DNA of 64,000 bases from Comamonas fluminis (GTDB lineage: Bacteria; Pseudomonadota; Gammaproteobacteria; Burkholderiales; Burkholderiaceae_C): the NCBI RefSeq assembly GCF_019186805.1, contig NZ_CP066783.1, forward strand, positions 2,369,501 through 2,433,500, written 5' to 3'. Positions within the stretch are counted from its first letter, which is position 1. Every line of letters begins with the position of its first letter. The notes beneath the pieces were generated by a model that searched no databases, was not told the DNA's origin, and worked only from the letters and a program-made list of their open reading frames with translations. Both the position numbers and the translations under genes were made by a program. This document shows, piece after piece, positions 35,701 to 45,888 of this stretch.

Positions 35701-37044
35701 ATGACCCGCAAAGTTCGCATGACTCCGGCCCGTGGGCTTTTCAGCCTGCTGGCCTGGGCGGCGCAGCCCCTGCTGCGCCGCAAGCTCAGGCGCCGCGCCG
35801 TGGCTGAGCCGGGTTATGCGGTGGCCGTGCCTGAGCGCTTTGGCCACTACCAGCCGCCTGATCTGGGGCGCGATGGCCTTGGCCAGTGGCTCTGGATTCA
35901 TTCTGTATCGCTGGGCGAGACTCGTGCAGCTGCGATCTTGGTCAAGGCGCTGCGCGAGCGCATGCCGCACATGCGCCTGCTGCTGACCCATAACACGGCA
36001 ACGGGCCGCGAAGAGGGGGCAAAGCTCCTGAAGGCGGGCGATGTGCAGGTCTGGCTGCCCTGGGACACCCTTGACGCGACACAGCGCTTTATTGCGCAGT
36101 TTCGTCCCGCTCTTGGCGTGCTGATGGAAACCGAGATCTGGCCCAATCTGATTGCGAACTGTACGAACGCAGGCATTCCCATGGTGCTGGCCAATGCACG
36201 GCTCAATGAAAAGTCGGAAAAAGGCGCGCTGAAAATGGGGCCGATTGCGCGCCCCACCTATGGCGCGCTGGCCGCCGTATGGGCGCAGACCGAGGAAGAT
36301 GCGCGGCGCCTTCGCAATGTAGGCGCCCAGGTCACAGCAGTGCTGGGGAATCTGAAATTTGATGTGCAGCCCGATGAGGCCTTGATGCACTGCGCTGCAC
36401 AGTGGCGGGCAGGCCTGCAAAGGCAGCAGCAAAAGCCCGTGGTACTTTTCGCCAGCAGCCGCGAGGGTGAAGAAGCGCTGCTGCTGGAGCAGCTTCAGAA
36501 GCAGCCCGCAGCGCTGAATGCCGCGCAGTGGCTGATTGTGCCGCGCCACCCCCAGCGTTTTGATGCGGTGGCGCAGCTCATCGCGGATGCGGGTTTTGGC
36601 GTTTCACGGCGCAGCCAGTGGGGTGATGAACCACCTTTGCAAGAAGGCAGCCTGTGGCTGGGTGATTCGCTGGGCGAGATGCCGCTGTATTACGGTTTGT
36701 CGCAGGTAGCGCTGATGGGCGGCAGCTTTGAGCCGCTGGGGGGGCAGAACCTGATTGAGTCGCTGGCCTGTGGTACGCCGGTGATTCTGGGGCCTCATAC
36801 GTTTAACTTCAGTCAGGCGTCTGAGCTGGCAGTGCAGGCGGGGGCAGCGTTTCGCTGCGATGACATGGTGCAGGCCATGCAGCTGGCATGTTCGCTGGTT
36901 CAGGATGCGCAAGGTGTATCGGGCCTGCTGGCTGCGCAAGAACAAGCGAGCCGTTTCATGAGTCAGCACCGGGGTGCCGCAGCGGCCACGGCAGATGCGA
37001 TTGTGACGCTGATGCAAGCGAACGGACACAGCAGCAGACTCTGA
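35701..37044 (+). CDS. waaA: 3-deoxy-D-manno-octulosonic acid transferase (WaaA/KdtA)
   Basis: The product is 447 residues, normal for the family. Landmarks: LWIHSVSLGETRAA near residue 63, HNTATGREEG near 97, LMETEIWPNLI near 140 and MGGSFEPLGGQNLIES near 338, the GT-B nucleotide-sugar site. It transfers Kdo from CMP-Kdo to lipid A at the cytoplasmic face of the inner membrane. The N-terminal membrane segment is short and basic. It converges with the tolC-like gene. Confidence 0.95.
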   Translation: MTRKVRMTPARGLFSLLAWAAQPLLRRKLRRRAVAEPGYAVAVPERFGHYQPPDLGRDGLGQWLWIHSVSLGETRAAAILVKALRERMPHMRLLLTHNTATGREEGAKLLKAGDVQVWLPWDTLDATQRFIAQFRPALGVLMETEIWPNLIANCTNAGIPMVLANARLNEKSEKGALKMGPIARPTYGALAAVWAQTEEDARRLRNVGAQVTAVLGNLKFDVQPDEALMHCAAQWRAGLQRQQQKPVVLFASSREGEEALLLEQLQKQPAALNAAQWLIVPRHPQRFDAVAQLIADAGFGVSRRSQWGDEPPLQEGSLWLGDSLGEMPLYYGLSQVALMGGSFEPLGGQNLIESLACGTPVILGPHTFNFSQASELAVQAGAAFRCDDMVQAMQLACSLVQDAQGVSGLLAAQEQASRFMSQHRGAAAATADAIVTLMQANGHSSRL

Positions 37045-37087
37045 ATTCAGAGCGGGCAGGGCTGTTTCTGATTGGGTTTCAGGCAGA

Positions 37088-37134
37088 TTTGATGCTGCAG
37101 CACTTATTTATCAAGCGCTTACAGCTATGAAACT
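37088..37134. repeat. Intergenic short repeat between waaA and tolC
   Basis: TTTGATGCTGCAGCACTTAT, then TTATCAAGCGCTTACAGCTA. It matches the copy near 11,900 in reverse sense of its CGCTT core and belongs to the dispersed family. Located between convergent stops. Confidence 0.45.
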
Positions 37135-37163
37135 TGAAGCGGTTTGAGGGCTAAAAGGTGTTT

Positions 37164-38615
37164 TCAGCGCTTCTTGCGCAGGTCAACCGTTTTGCTGGCC
37201 GCAGGCTTGGCGGCAGTTTCTGCTGCCACTGGGCGCTCTACCGCAGCAGGCGCCAGTGTCAGGCTGTCAATGCTGCGCAGATCATCGTCAGCCAGCACAC
37301 CGGCGGCTTGCTTGAGTTTGAGCTGACCCAGCAGCACCTGATAGCGGGCATTGGCCAGGTCGCGTTGGGTCTGATAGACCTGACTCTGGGCATTGAGCAC
37401 GTCGATGTTGACGCGCACGCCCACGTCATAGCCCATCTTGTTGGCTTCCAGCGCGCTCTGGCTGGAGGCGAGAGCGGCTTCCAGCGCCTTGACCTGGGCT
37501 TGGCCGGATTGGACGCCCAGGAAGGCTGTGCGCGTGGATTGCTCCACATTGCGGCGCGCATCATCGAGCTGCGCGCGGGCCTTGTCTTCCAGGGCCAGGG
37601 TTTCCTTGACACGGTTTTGCACGGCGAAACCGGCAAACAGCGGCACATTCATCACCACGCCAATTTGGGCGGAGTTGGTGCGCGTGCCCGCAGGAAGGCT
37701 GGGCGTCATATAGCCATTGGGATAGCGGTTGATGCCGTAGCCCGCCTGCAGATCGACCGTGGGCTTGTGACCGGCTTCGGCTTTCTGGGTTTCGAGCTTG
37801 GCCACATCCAGAGCAAGCTGGGCCTGGCGCAGCTGTGGCTGGCTGGCCAGGGCGGTATCCACCCACGATTGCATATTGTCTGGCGTGATGCGGGGCAGCG
37901 TCAGGGGCGCGGCCAGCGGTGTGGGTTGAATGCCGACGCGGCCTACCAGCTGGTCGAGCACCACGCGCTTGACCTGCAGGTCGTTTTGCGCCGCGATTTC
38001 CTGTGCGGTGACCAGGTCGTAGCGGGACTGCGCTTCGCGCGAATCGGTAATGGTGGCCGTGCCAACTTCAAAATTGCGCTTGGCCATCTCCAGCTGGGTG
38101 CTGATGGCTTGCTTTTGCGAGAGGGCGACCTGCACACTGTCCTGTGTGGCCAGTACGTCGAAATAGGCTTGAGACACGCGCACGATCAGGCTTTGCGCGG
38201 CGGCATCCAGCTGGGCCTGCGCCACATCCACTCCGCGCTTGCCTTGCTCATAGGCAATTTTGTTGGCAGGGCGGTACAGCGGCTGCTGGGCGCTGAGCTG
38301 CAGGTTCTGCACGGTGGAGCTGACGCTGGTGCTGACCTGGGGCAGGTTCAGCTCCGTATGCGTGCGGTTCACGCCGCCTTGCAGCCCTACGCTGGGCAGC
38401 AGCCCGGAAAGAGCCTGATCGGCACGGCTGCCAGCGGCGCGGGAATCGGCTTGCTGGGCTTGCCAGGTGGCGTCATAGCCGCGCGCTTGCTGCACCAGCT
38501 CTGATAGCGTCTGCGCCTGCGCCAGACCTGTCAGCCCTCCAAGCAAGACTCCCAAAGAAATAGCGCGAAGCGCAAGAGCAGGGCGGGTTTGCATGGACTG
38601 TGGCTGCTGGGTCAT
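37164..38615 (-). CDS. tolC: TolC-family outer-membrane channel
   Basis: The product is 483 residues with a signal peptide to about residue 35 (GLAQA). Two repeats of the outer-membrane efflux fold are seen, each starting with a helical ALELAQ-type segment and ending near conserved NARYQVLLGQLKLKQAAG. It is the outer exit duct for tripartite pumps and type I secretion. The RND pump and adaptor genes lie upstream on the same strand, separated by the methyltransferase and rhodanese genes, so it likely completes that pump. Confidence 0.92.
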   Translation of the reverse strand: MTQQPQSMQTRPALALRAISLGVLLGGLTGLAQAQTLSELVQQARGYDATWQAQQADSRAAGSRADQALSGLLPSVGLQGGVNRTHTELNLPQVSTSVSSTVQNLQLSAQQPLYRPANKIAYEQGKRGVDVAQAQLDAAAQSLIVRVSQAYFDVLATQDSVQVALSQKQAISTQLEMAKRNFEVGTATITDSREAQSRYDLVTAQEIAAQNDLQVKRVVLDQLVGRVGIQPTPLAAPLTLPRITPDNMQSWVDTALASQPQLRQAQLALDVAKLETQKAEAGHKPTVDLQAGYGINRYPNGYMTPSLPAGTRTNSAQIGVVMNVPLFAGFAVQNRVKETLALEDKARAQLDDARRNVEQSTRTAFLGVQSGQAQVKALEAALASSQSALEANKMGYDVGVRVNIDVLNAQSQVYQTQRDLANARYQVLLGQLKLKQAAGVLADDDLRSIDSLTLAPAAVERPVAAETAAKPAASKTVDLRKKR

Positions 38616-38649
38616 AGACGTCGTAATGGGCAGTCGCTATCGTGGAATT

Positions 38650-38997
38650 TCAGTAACGGGGCACGCTGGGGTCTGCACTCAGCGACCAGGCATCGATGCC
38701 GCCGGTGATGTTGCTGACATCTTCAAAGCTGTGGTTGACCAGAAAGGCCGCCACGCTCATGCTGCGTGCGCCGTGGTGGCACAGGCAGGCGATGGGGTGG
38801 TCGGGGTCCAGTTCCTGCAAGCGGCCGGGAATCTCGTGCATGGGAATGCAGCGCAGTTCAAAGTCGTCACCGGGCTGGATGCTGGCCTGGGCAATTTCCC
38901 AGGGTTCACGCACATCAAGCACCACGGGCTTGATGCCCTGAGCGGTGTAAGAAGCCAGCCACTGCTGGAACTGTGCGGGCAAAACCTGGGTCAACAT
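38650..38997 (-). CDS. Single-domain rhodanese-like protein
   Basis: A 115-residue single rhodanese domain. LDVREPWEIAQA near residue 27 is the first signature; the active-site loop CHHGARS puts the catalytic cysteine at residue 73. The loop is C-x4-R-S, typical of small cytoplasmic sulfurtransferases. It sits between the pcm-like gene and tolC on the same strand. AAGGA precedes the ATG. Confidence 0.92.
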   Translation of the reverse strand: MLTQVLPAQFQQWLASYTAQGIKPVVLDVREPWEIAQASIQPGDDFELRCIPMHEIPGRLQELDPDHPIACLCHHGARSMSVAAFLVNHSFEDVSNITGGIDAWSLSADPSVPRY

Positions 38998-39087
38998 AAA
39001 AATCCTTGGAGGCTGGCGATGGATAAACGCCAGCCGTCAACTGAACAGAAGGCCCTGCGAATGGCTTCGGCAGGGCCTGGTCGTTTT

Positions 39088-39798
39088 TTAGAAAGAGAAG
39101 CGCGAAGGCTCATTAAAGCCAACCAGACGGCTGGCGGCGGTGTCCCAGGGCTGCTTGACTTCGAAGTTGTTGCCGTTCTTGGTCACCAGTGTGAAGCGCA
39201 TCACGGGCATGTGGCCGACGATGGCGGCAATGCGGCCACCTTCGTTGAGCTGGGCGTAGAGCGCATCAGGCACCACGGCCACCGAGCCACTGAGCACGAT
39301 GACGTCAAAAGCGCCCTGGGCCAGAGAAGTGGTGGCGCCGTTGGCCAGCTTGACTTCCACATTCTTCACACCGGCGCTGAGCAGGTTTTCGCGGGCCATT
39401 TCGGCCAGTTCTGGGTCGATTTCCAGCGTCACGACTTCCTTGGCCTTGGCGGCCAGCAGGGCAGCCATGTAGCCAGAGCCGGAGCCGATTTCCAGCACGC
39501 GGTCGGAAGGCTTGATCTGCAGGTCTTGCAGCACGCGGGCTTCGATCTTGGGGGCCAGCATGTGCCAGCCGTGCTTGGCGGCCTGTTCGGCATCGGCCTT
39601 CAGGGGCACTTCCAGATCCATATAGGCCAGCGACTGGTGCTCGGGCGGCACGAAGTCTTCGCGGCGAATCTGGCCCATCAACTCCAGCACACTTTCGTCC
39701 AGCACGTTCCAGGGACGCACTTGCTGTTCGATCATGTTGAAACGAGCCTGCGCGTGCACGTCGCGCGGGTCCACTTGGGCGTTCATTGGCAGGGCCAT
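39088..39798 (-). CDS. Protein-L-isoaspartate O-methyltransferase-like
   Basis: The ATG at 39798 follows GGAG by five bases and gives 236 residues; a longer frame would overlap the RND gene. The class I SAM methyltransferase core has DRVLEIGSGSGYMAALLA near residue 108 and VTLEIDPELA near 133, with the PCMT-type N-terminus (FNMIEQQVRPWNV). Divergent PCMT members may not repair isoaspartate, so the substrate is uncertain. It starts 22 bases after the RND pump gene, probably in one transcript. Confidence 0.88.
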   Translation of the reverse strand: MALPMNAQVDPRDVHAQARFNMIEQQVRPWNVLDESVLELMGQIRREDFVPPEHQSLAYMDLEVPLKADAEQAAKHGWHMLAPKIEARVLQDLQIKPSDRVLEIGSGSGYMAALLAAKAKEVVTLEIDPELAEMARENLLSAGVKNVEVKLANGATTSLAQGAFDVIVLSGSVAVVPDALYAQLNEGGRIAAIVGHMPVMRFTLVTKNGNNFEVKQPWDTAASRLVGFNEPSRFSF

Positions 39799-39820
39799 GG
39801 TATCTCCGGGAAAAGACTTA

Positions 39821-42800
39821 TCAGGACAAACCGTCGATTCTACGAGCCTCGGAGGCTTCGTGCGGCGGCTCATCGCGTTTTGAGGGGGCTCCAGACCATT
39901 TACGGCGCATCCAGTTCGCAAAATCGTCCAGATAGCAGTACACCACGGGCACGACCACCAGGGTCAGCAGCGAGGAGGTGATGACGCCGCCAATCACGGC
40001 CTGGCCCATGGGGGCGCGCTGCTCCGAGCCTTCGGACACCGCAAAAGCCAGGGGCACCATGCCAAAAATCATGGCCAGCGTGGTCATCAGAATAGGGCGC
40101 AGGCGCACACGGGCAGCCAGCAGCAGCGCTTCAGAGCGGGGCAGGCCGGGGCGCATTTCGCCCGTGACCTCATCCGGGTGCGGCTCGCGGGCGCGGATGG
40201 CAAAGTCCACTAGCAAGATGGCGTTTTTGGTGACCAGGCCCATCAGCATGACCACGCCGATGATGGAGAACATGGACAGGGCCGAGCCGAACATCAGCAA
40301 GGCCAGCACCACGCCAATCAGCGTCAGCGGCAGCGAGGTCATCAGCGCCAGGGGCTGCAAAAAGCTCTTGAACTGGCTGGCCAGAATCATGTAGATGAAG
40401 ATGATGGCCAGCGCCAGGGCCGAGCCCGCATAGCCAAAGGACTCCGCCATGTTCTTGGCGGCGCCGCTGAACTGGTAGCTGTAGCCGGGCGGCAGGGGCA
40501 CCTGGGCCATGGCGCTCTTGATATCGCCGGAGACTTCGCCCGCGCTGCGCTGGTAGACGTTGGCGTTGATGGCGACTTCACGGTTCAGATTGCGGCGGTT
40601 GATCTGGCTGGGGCCGGTGCTTTCCACCACGCTGGCTACTTGGTTCAGACGCACGATATGTATGCTGGCGTCTTTGGCTGTCAGCGCAAAGGGCAGGCGC
40701 TCCAGATCCTGCGGAGTGCTGCGCGCCTCGGGTGCCAGGCGCACGTTGACGTCATAGGTCTGGTCATCGCTGGCACGCCAGTTGCCCACGGTCTGGCCGG
40801 CCACCCAGGTGCGCAGGGCGCTGCCCATGCTGCCCACGGAAAGGCCCAGGTCAGACGCTGCATCCCGATGCACCTCAATATTGACCATGGGCTTGCTGGC
40901 CTTGAGGCTGGAGTCCAGATCGACCAGCCCCGGCACATGGCGGATGCGGTCCTGCACGATACGGCTCAGGCGGGCCAGCTCGTCCAGATCAGGGCCCATC
41001 AGCGAAAACTCCACCTGTTTCTGGCCGCCCACAGGGTCGCGCAGGCCGACGTGGGTGACGGTAATGCCTGCCACGGCGCGCAGCTGGGTGCGCAGCTGGG
41101 CCGAAATTTCGTCCACATTGCGCTGCCGCAGGTTTCTGTCCACCAGCCGCACATAGACGCTGGCGTAGTTCTTGCCATTGGCGTTGCCGGTGTTGATGGT
41201 GGTCAGCGAGTAACGCACCTCGGGCATGGCGGCAATGATGGCGGTAACTTGCCGTGCCTTGGCCTCGGTGGCCTCAATGGATGAGCCTTCGGGCGTGTTG
41301 AAGCTGATCTGGGTTTCCGAGAAATCAGCCTTGGGCACAAATTCAGTTCCAAGCAAGGGTACGAGCGCGATGCTTGCTATGAAAATGAAGAGCGCCAGAA
41401 ACAGTGTCAGCAGCTTGTGCGCCAGCGACCAGCGCAGCAGCGACTGGTAGATATCGGACAGTTTGTCGCTGCTGCGTTCCACCCAGGCGGTGATGCGGCC
41501 CAGCGTTTTGTCGTACAGGCTTTTGCTGGTGTGTTCGCCGTGCGCGTGAATCGCCGGGTCGTGCCAGACGCTGGAGAGCATGGGGTCCAGCGTGAAGCTG
41601 ACAAACATGGAAATCATCACCGCGGCGACGATGGTGATGCCGAACTCGTGAAAAAACTGGCCGATGATGCCGCCCATGAAGCCAATGGGCAAAAACACCG
41701 CCACGATGGACAGCGTGGTGGCCAGCACGGCCATGCCAATTTCCTGCGTGCCTTCCAGCGCCGCCTGGTAGGCGTTCTTGCCCATCTGCACATGGCGCAC
41801 GATGTTCTCGCGCACCACGATGGCATCGTCAATCAGCAGGCCCACGCATAGCGACAGCGCCATCAGCGTGACCATATTGATGGAAAAGCCGAACCAGTAC
41901 ATGAACAGGAATGTGCCGATCAGTGCAATCGGCAGCGTCAGCCCGGTGATGATGGTGGAGCGCCATGAATTCAGGAACAGGAAGACGATGAGTACCGTGA
42001 GCACAGCGCCCTCGATCAGCGTCTGGCGCACGTTGTCCACCCCCACGCGAATGGCGCGGGAGTTGTCGGCCACGGCTTCCAGGCGTATGCCGGGCGGCAG
42101 CTCGGCGGCGATGGCCTTGGCGGCGGCGTTCAGCCCATCGACCACTTCAATCGTGTTTTCGTCCTGGGCTTTTTGCACCGACATCAGCAGCGTGCGCTGG
42201 CCGTTGTACAGAGACAGGGTCTGCAGCTCGGCGGCGTTGTCCTGTACACGGGCCAGCTGGCCCACGCGAACCGGCGCACCATCGCGCTGGGCTACGATGA
42301 TGTTGGCAAACTCCGCCGGGCGCTGAATGCGGGCATCAATCTGCACCACGCGCTCCTGCGTCAGTGAGCGCACAGAGCCTACGGGCAGGTCCTGATTTTC
42401 GGCCCGCACAGCCTGGGCCACCTGGTCGGGCGTGATGGAGTAGGCCTCCAGCGCCTTGGGGTCCAGATAGATATTGATTTCGCGCTGGGTGGCGCCCACC
42501 AGATTCACCGCACCCACACCGCGCACGTTTTCCAGGCGCTTTTTCAGCACCTGATCGGCCCAACTGCTCATGGCAATGGCGTCGGGTGGTGTCACGGCGG
42601 CGTTTTCAGGCTTGCTCACGCCATGCAGCGCATGCGGGTCGGGCAGCACAGCCAGGGACCAGACGGCGGCGCTGGCCGGGTCAAAGCGGATGACGCGGGG
42701 TTCCTTGACCTCATCGCGCAGCGTGGGGCGCACCGAGGCGACTTTCTCGCGCACATCATCGGCGGCGCGGCGGCCATCAATGTGCAGCTGAAACTCGATG

Positions 42801-43075
42801 ATGACCACGCTGGTGCTGTCGTAGCTGCGCGAGGTCAGGGAGTTGATACCGGCCACCGAGTTGACGGCTTCCTCAATCTTCTTGGTGACTTCGCTTTCCA
42901 CAATTTCGGGCGAAGCACCGGGATAGGCCACCGAGACCACCACCACGGGAAACTCGATGTTCGGGAACTGGTCCACCTTCAGGCGCTGGTAGGAAAACAC
43001 GCCCAGCACCACAAAGGCCAGCATGACCATGGTGGCCAGTACCGGGTTTTTCAGACTGACGCGGGTGAACCACAT
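39821..43075 (-). CDS. RND multidrug efflux permease (HAE1 type)
   Basis: The product is 1,084 residues with twelve membrane helices and two large periplasmic loops, the AcrB/MdtB layout. The proton-relay aspartates appear as [12 protein letters not shown] near residue 412, and the relay lysine as [12 protein letters not shown] near residue 965. The N-terminus [20 protein letters not shown] is the usual first helix. It exports drugs, detergents or dyes by proton antiport. The ATG at 43075 directly follows the adaptor stop codon. Substrates cannot be read from sequence. Confidence 0.95.
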   Translation of the reverse strand: MWFTRVSLKNPVLATMVMLAFVVLGVFSYQRLKVDQFPNIEFPVVVVSVAYPGASPEIVESEVTKKIEEAVNSVAGINSLTSRSYDSTSVVIIEFQLHIDGRRAADDVREKVASVRPTLRDEVKEPRVIRFDPASAAVWSLAVLPDPHALHGVSKPENAAVTPPDAIAMSSWADQVLKKRLENVRGVGAVNLVGATQREINIYLDPKALEAYSITPDQVAQAVRAENQDLPVGSVRSLTQERVVQIDARIQRPAEFANIIVAQRDGAPVRVGQLARVQDNAAELQTLSLYNGQRTLLMSVQKAQDENTIEVVDGLNAAAKAIAAELPPGIRLEAVADNSRAIRVGVDNVRQTLIEGAVLTVLIVFLFLNSWRSTIITGLTLPIALIGTFLFMYWFGFSINMVTLMALSLCVGLLIDDAIVVRENIVRHVQMGKNAYQAALEGTQEIGMAVLATTLSIVAVFLPIGFMGGIIGQFFHEFGITIVAAVMISMFVSFTLDPMLSSVWHDPAIHAHGEHTSKSLYDKTLGRITAWVERSSDKLSDIYQSLLRWSLAHKLLTLFLALFIFIASIALVPLLGTEFVPKADFSETQISFNTPEGSSIEATEAKARQVTAIIAAMPEVRYSLTTINTGNANGKNYASVYVRLVDRNLRQRNVDEISAQLRTQLRAVAGITVTHVGLRDPVGGQKQVEFSLMGPDLDELARLSRIVQDRIRHVPGLVDLDSSLKASKPMVNIEVHRDAASDLGLSVGSMGSALRTWVAGQTVGNWRASDDQTYDVNVRLAPEARSTPQDLERLPFALTAKDASIHIVRLNQVASVVESTGPSQINRRNLNREVAINANVYQRSAGEVSGDIKSAMAQVPLPPGYSYQFSGAAKNMAESFGYAGSALALAIIFIYMILASQFKSFLQPLALMTSLPLTLIGVVLALLMFGSALSMFSIIGVVMLMGLVTKNAILLVDFAIRAREPHPDEVTGEMRPGLPRSEALLLAARVRLRPILMTTLAMIFGMVPLAFAVSEGSEQRAPMGQAVIGGVITSSLLTLVVVPVVYCYLDDFANWMRRKWSGAPSKRDEPPHEASEARRIDGLS

Positions 43076-44371
43076 TTAGCGGCCCCCTGCTTCAGCAGCA
43101 ACGGGGGCCGCCGCAGGTTGCGCTTTGGGCTGCACTTCCACGGCTGTGCCTTCACGCAGGCCACCGGCAGTGCCCAGCAGTATCTGGTCGCCAGCCTGAA
43201 CACCTTTGAGAAGCTGAACCCAGGTGGCGCCCTGGTAGGCGCTCTGGCTGCCCAGCTCAAGGCTTTGGTGCACCACGCGCAGCACAGGGCGGGCAGCCAT
43301 TTCATCACTGCGATCTGGAGAGACGCTGGCGGGCGCGACCTGGCCCTGGCGTATCAGCTGCAGATAGGGCTGGGGCTTGTCAGTGCGCACAGCGCTCAAT
43401 GGAGCGGCCAGCTGGCTGGCGTTGCCTGTGATGATGTTTCCTTGCAAAAACAGGCCGGGGCGCAGCTGTAATGTAGGCTGGCTGCTATCGTTATTGAATG
43501 GCGCTACGGCAAGATAAGCGGCAACAGTGCGCGAGCCCGTCTGGGCGCTGGGGTTGATGCGTACCACCTTGGCCTGCACCGGAGGCAGGCCATCGGCAGC
43601 GCCGGGCACCTGTAATTGCGCGGCTTGCCCCACCTGAACCTGTACCGAATCGGCAGGAGCCAGCTGTGCCTGAATTTCAAGCTGTGCCGTGTTGACGATC
43701 TCCACAATCTTGGCCTCAACCCCCACGCGCTCACCACTTTGCACAAAGCGCTGGGCAATCTGTCCATCCATGGGGCTGGTGATGACGGAATCCGTCACCG
43801 CTTTGTGCGCAGCATCGGCGGCGGACTGGGCAGCGGCAAGATTGGCGCGGGCGGTATCGAGATTGGCCTGTGAGGTTGCCAGCGCCGTGGTGGAGATAAA
43901 GCCTTTTTGCACCAGGGCGGCGTTATTGTCCTGGTTGCGCTGGGCAATGGCCAGCTGGCCGCGTGATGCATCGGCCTGCTGCTGGGCCTGGCGCCAGCGG
44001 GCGGTGGCTTCCGTGGCATCAATGCGGGCCAGCACCTGGCCTTTTTTCACGTTGTCACCTTCGCGCACTTCCAGCCCGCGCAGCTCTCCTGCCACATAGG
44101 CCTTCACAACTGCAGAATGCAGTGCCTGTACGGTGCCATTGACGGGAACGCTCAGCGACAACTGCAGCGGGCGCAGCTCCAGCACTTCATTGGCCGCAAT
44201 CTGAATGGGCAGCTCCAGCGGTGTGCTGGATGCCGCCATGGCCTGCTTCTTGTGCTGCTGATTGCTGAAAGCGCGCCAGCCTGCAGAGGCCAGCAGACCT
44301 ACCACGACCAGGCCGATGGCCCAGCGGACGGAAGACTTCATGGTGTGAGATTGACGAGGTGAGGAAGACAT
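43076..44371 (-). CDS. RND efflux periplasmic adaptor (membrane fusion protein)
   Basis: The product is 431 residues. A single N-terminal membrane anchor (WAIGLVVVGLLASAGW) is followed by the lipoyl/beta-barrel halves: GTVQALHSAVVKAYVAGEL near residue 75 and ITSPMDGQIAQRFVQSGERV near 205, with a coiled-coil hairpin between them. It links the RND pump to TolC in the periplasm. It is the first gene of the minus-strand pump operon. The start could instead be the ATG at 44341. Confidence 0.92.
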   Translation of the reverse strand: MSSSPRQSHTMKSSVRWAIGLVVVGLLASAGWRAFSNQQHKKQAMAASSTPLELPIQIAANEVLELRPLQLSLSVPVNGTVQALHSAVVKAYVAGELRGLEVREGDNVKKGQVLARIDATEATARWRQAQQQADASRGQLAIAQRNQDNNAALVQKGFISTTALATSQANLDTARANLAAAQSAADAAHKAVTDSVITSPMDGQIAQRFVQSGERVGVEAKIVEIVNTAQLEIQAQLAPADSVQVQVGQAAQLQVPGAADGLPPVQAKVVRINPSAQTGSRTVAAYLAVAPFNNDSSQPTLQLRPGLFLQGNIITGNASQLAAPLSAVRTDKPQPYLQLIRQGQVAPASVSPDRSDEMAARPVLRVVHQSLELGSQSAYQGATWVQLLKGVQAGDQILLGTAGGLREGTAVEVQPKAQPAAAPVAAEAGGR

Positions 44372-44518
44372 CCTGAGCGATCAGGGTCAGGGCTTTATTA
44401 CAGTTTCTGCGGCAAGTGTAGTGGGCCGCCAAAATGGCGATAGTGCCCGGCGTTGCACATTGGTGAAATCGTGATTGATTCAATCAATAGACATACGCGG
44501 TATTCAAAGGAGAGAACT

Positions 44519-45055
44519 ATGACGGTGCAGACGATTTATCTGGGTGGAGGATGTTTTTGGTGTACGGAAGCCGTGTTTGACCGTGTGCGCGGCATTGTGG
44601 ATGTGGAAAGTGGCTACGCCAACGGCCATTTGGACCATCCCAGCTACGAAGATATCTGCACCGGTCAGACGGGGCACGCCGAAGTGGTGAAGCTGGAGTA
44701 CGACGCGGATGTTATTTCGCTGCGTGATCTGCTGCTCATCTTTTTTGCAACGCACGACCCAACCACGCTCAACCGCCAGGGCAATGATGTGGGAACGCAG
44801 TATCGCAGCGCCATCTACACCACCAGCGACGAGCAGGCCCAGGTGGCCAAAGCCCTGATGCAGGAAATGCGGGAAGAGGGGGCATACGACGCCCCCATCG
44901 TGACAGAGCTGCAGCCCATCAAGGCCTACTGGCCAGCCGAGGCCTATCACCAGGACTACTTTTTGCAGCACCCCAACCAAGGCTATTGCGCATTTGTGGT
45001 GAGCCCCAAGGTGCAGAAATTCCAGCATGCGTTTGCACGCTGGCTCAAAGAGTGA
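44519..45055 (+). CDS. msrA: Peptide-methionine (S)-S-oxide reductase MsrA
   Basis: The ATG at 44519 follows AAGGAGAG and gives 178 residues. The active-site motif GCFWC is at residues 11-15 with catalytic Cys12. Landmarks VESGYANGH and GTQYRSAIYT follow, and YHQDYF closes the family. It reduces methionine-S-sulfoxide in oxidised proteins, probably with thioredoxin. No resolving C-terminal cysteine is visible apart from one near residue 162. Confidence 0.95.
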   Translation: MTVQTIYLGGGCFWCTEAVFDRVRGIVDVESGYANGHLDHPSYEDICTGQTGHAEVVKLEYDADVISLRDLLLIFFATHDPTTLNRQGNDVGTQYRSAIYTTSDEQAQVAKALMQEMREEGAYDAPIVTELQPIKAYWPAEAYHQDYFLQHPNQGYCAFVVSPKVQKFQHAFARWLKE

Positions 45056-45120
45056 AGCGCGGCGGCAATGGATGCCGCATTGACGATCAGCGCAAGCATG
45101 GCGAAGAATCTTGCCCGCAA

Positions 45121-45138
45121 AGCCTGCCCGGGCAGGCT
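45121..45138. other. Perfect 18-bp palindrome after msrA
   Basis: AGCCTGCCCGGGCAGGCT is a perfect palindrome 66 bases past the msrA stop. No T-run follows, so it may be a protein-binding site or a 3' hairpin. It also falls inside the longest possible reading of the next gene, which argues against that start. Confidence 0.45.
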
Positions 45139-45251
45139 ACACTTTGCAACTCTTGGCCAGCCTCTGCGCTGGTGAGCTGACCAGCCTCTCTTCCTTGTCT
45201 TCCAGATTTTTCCCCTCACATCGCAACCGTGCAGCGCAGGCTGAGCGGGGT

Positions 45252-45737
45252 GTGACGCTGGGCGACTGGCGCCGTTACTGGCTGGCGGCTATGCTGGTCT
45301 TGGCCATGGTGCTGGGCCCGGCGCTGGGGCAGATGCACCGTGCGGTGCACGCAGCGGGCAGCGCTCCCGTGGCGGCATCGGGCAGCAAGCTGGGTGCGAA
45401 TGCACAGCATGCGCTTCATGCACCGGCCTCGGCGTCTGATGCGATTTCAGATGGGGCTTCCTGTGCCACATCTGCCGAGCTAGTCAGCAGCAGTGCCAGC
45501 AACGGTGCCTGTGGCGACTGGGTTCATGCCCTGTTTGCAGGCCATGGCCCGGCAGATTGCCAACTGCTGGATCAAGCCAACCATGGTTTTGCCGGGCCAC
45601 CGGCGGTTCTGCAACTGGTGGGCGAGGCGCCAGACTCAGCGCAGCCTGCGGTCCATATTCCCCGGCCTCGCGCCATCTTTGTCGCCGCATCGTTTGATGC
45701 GCGCGCGCCTCCTGCATTGCAACTCCTGCGCGCCTGA
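45252..45737 (+). CDS. Hypothetical DUF2946-like protein before zinc receptor
   Basis: From a GTG at 45252 this gives 161 residues; the frame is open back to a TTG at 45111, so the start is uncertain. A hydrophobic segment (YWLAAMLVLAMVLGPALG) acts as signal or anchor, followed by QMHRAVHA and a low-complexity Ala/Ser region. Near the end are ACGDWVHALFAGHGPADCQLLDQ with paired cysteines and histidines. Such small proteins are often found beside TonB-dependent metal receptors. A periplasmic metal-handling role is inferred from that context. Confidence 0.55.
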   Translation: MTLGDWRRYWLAAMLVLAMVLGPALGQMHRAVHAAGSAPVAASGSKLGANAQHALHAPASASDAISDGASCATSAELVSSSASNGACGDWVHALFAGHGPADCQLLDQANHGFAGPPAVLQLVGEAPDSAQPAVHIPRPRAIFVAASFDARAPPALQLLRA

Positions 45738-45780
45738 TTTGCGGTCATGCCATGCATGACGCAGAACTTCGCGCTCTTCA

Positions 45781-45836
45781 AACAATAGCTGTCAGCACTT
45801 GATCTGCAAGGGCTGCAGGCTGCTTTGATTCAAATT
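45781..45836. repeat. Intergenic short repeat ahead of the zinc receptor
   Basis: AACAATAGCTGTCAGCACTT, then GATCTGCAAGGGCTGCAGGC and TGCTTTGATTCAAAT. It matches the core order of the copy near 23,600 and lies 53 bases ahead of the receptor gene. It occupies the place where a metal-responsive operator might be expected, and I see no other candidate. Confidence 0.5.
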
Positions 45837-45888
45837 TAGCTGCGTTCGTCCTTGCATGGTCAAGCGGGCGCAGCTGTGTGGAATTGCA

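Noticed and set aside
34273..36549. A 758-codon open frame on the minus strand
   Set aside because: It lies antisense to phosphomannomutase and waaA, whose motifs are unambiguous. Its translation is rich in His, Gln and Arg with no family pattern, as expected for a shadow of GC-rich genes.
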